Source: Mycobacterium sp. (GTDB taxonomy: Bacteria > Actinomycetota > Actinomycetes > Mycobacteriales > Mycobacteriaceae). Taken from it: 6,500 bases of DNA. A program made the position numbers and the translations under genes. A model generated the notes under the pieces. That model ran no database searches. It was not told where the DNA came from and was given only the letters and a program-made list of their open reading frames with translations. The DNA lies in contig JAOPWF010000790.1 in the NCBI GenBank assembly GCA_025965815.1, positions 1-6,500 of the forward strand, read 5' to 3'. Below are positions 6,127 to 6,500 of the stretch, one piece after another (within the stretch, counting starts at the first letter, position 1; the number at the start of each line of letters is the position of its first letter).

Positions 6127-6500
6127 GCGTCCACCAAGACACACCAACAGCAAGGGACTGCCAGGAAGAACAGTAGTCAGAACCAGCCCGCGGATGCGGC
6201 CGTGCCGGTTTTTCCGGAGCAGGTCAGCGTGGCGATGGCCGAGATCGCCCAAAACATGCAGGAGGGCCTGCTGGCGCTGGCCGTCGGCGCCGGCCTTCAG
6301 GTCATGCAGTCATTGTTGGAGGCCGATGTGACCGCATTGGCCGGGCCGAAGGGCAAGCATGACGTCGCGCGGACCGCGGTGCGCCACGGCCGGGAACGCG
6401 GCTCGGTGACCCTGGATGGGCGGCGGGTGCCGATCACGGCCGCGGGTGCGGGCCGCCGACGGCGCCGGGGAACTGGCGATCCCCGCCTACGAGCTGTTCA
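6127..6500 (+). pseudogene. IS256/mutator-type transposase, N-terminal part with frameshift, cut by the window end
   Basis: The frame reads VFPEQVSVAMAEIAQNM, then EGLLALAVGAGLQVMQSLL, ADVTALAGPKGKHD, RTAVRHGRERGSVTL and GRRVPIT, the N-terminal region typical of actinobacterial IS256-like (mutator family) transposases. Near 6438 the frame must change: the continuation PRVRAADGAGELAIPAYELF is in another frame, consistent with loss of two bases or gain of one. The frame is open from 6076, but no good start codon with a ribosome site is seen. GCG at 6127 stands where a GTG start might have been; the first in-frame GTG is 6202. The catalytic DDE domain would lie beyond the window, so whether the rest is intact is unknown. 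It lies divergent from the IS1380-like relic. Confidence 0.75.

Noticed and set aside
1..6500. CRISPR array, tRNA or rRNA genes
   Set aside because: No regularly spaced direct repeats, cloverleaf or conserved rRNA blocks were seen on either strand.

Overview
This is a GC-rich stretch that most resembles an actinobacterium, probably Mycobacteriales. That rests on GTG starts, strong G/C third positions and transposase relics of types common in mycobacteria and relatives; no species can be named from the sequence. It looks like an accessory region: one compact three-gene operon on the minus strand, bordered on both sides by decayed insertion-sequence material.

Layout: (1) 1-219, plus strand: a broken istB (IS21-family helper ATPase) with a Walker A motif, two frameshifts and no Walker B. 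(2) 263-4178, minus strand: the only intact genes. In order of transcription they are an aldo/keto reductase (3174-4178), a GMC-type FAD oxidoreductase (1555-3177, ATGA overlap with the reductase) and a family 2 glycosyltransferase (263-1483, 71 bases further on). (3) 4179-4517: no gene recognised; this must hold the operon's promoter. (4) 4518-4569: paired 21-base direct repeats next to a TGTCAAC end, like an IS21-family terminus. (5) 4655-4997, plus strand: relic of an IS481-like transposase in three frames, preceded by two perfect inverted repeats. (6) 5016-6010, minus strand: relic of an IS1380-like transposase, frameshifted twice and missing its C-terminal third. (7) 6127-6500, plus strand: N-terminal part of an IS256/mutator-like transposase with a frameshift near 6438, running off the window.

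The two redox enzymes and the glycosyltransferase are translationally or closely coupled and probably act on one carbohydrate-containing product, such as an envelope glycan, glycolipid or exopolysaccharide. An NAD(P)H reductase and a flavin alcohol oxidase/dehydrogenase could interconvert hydroxyl and carbonyl groups on a sugar, and the GT-A enzyme would transfer a sugar from an activated donor. That joint role is inference. Points worth checking are an apparent in-frame deletion inside the oxidoreductase's FAD domain, a run of eight G in the glycosyltransferase reading strand, and IS21-type pieces on both sides of the operon. No clearly new defence, CRISPR or RNA system is visible.
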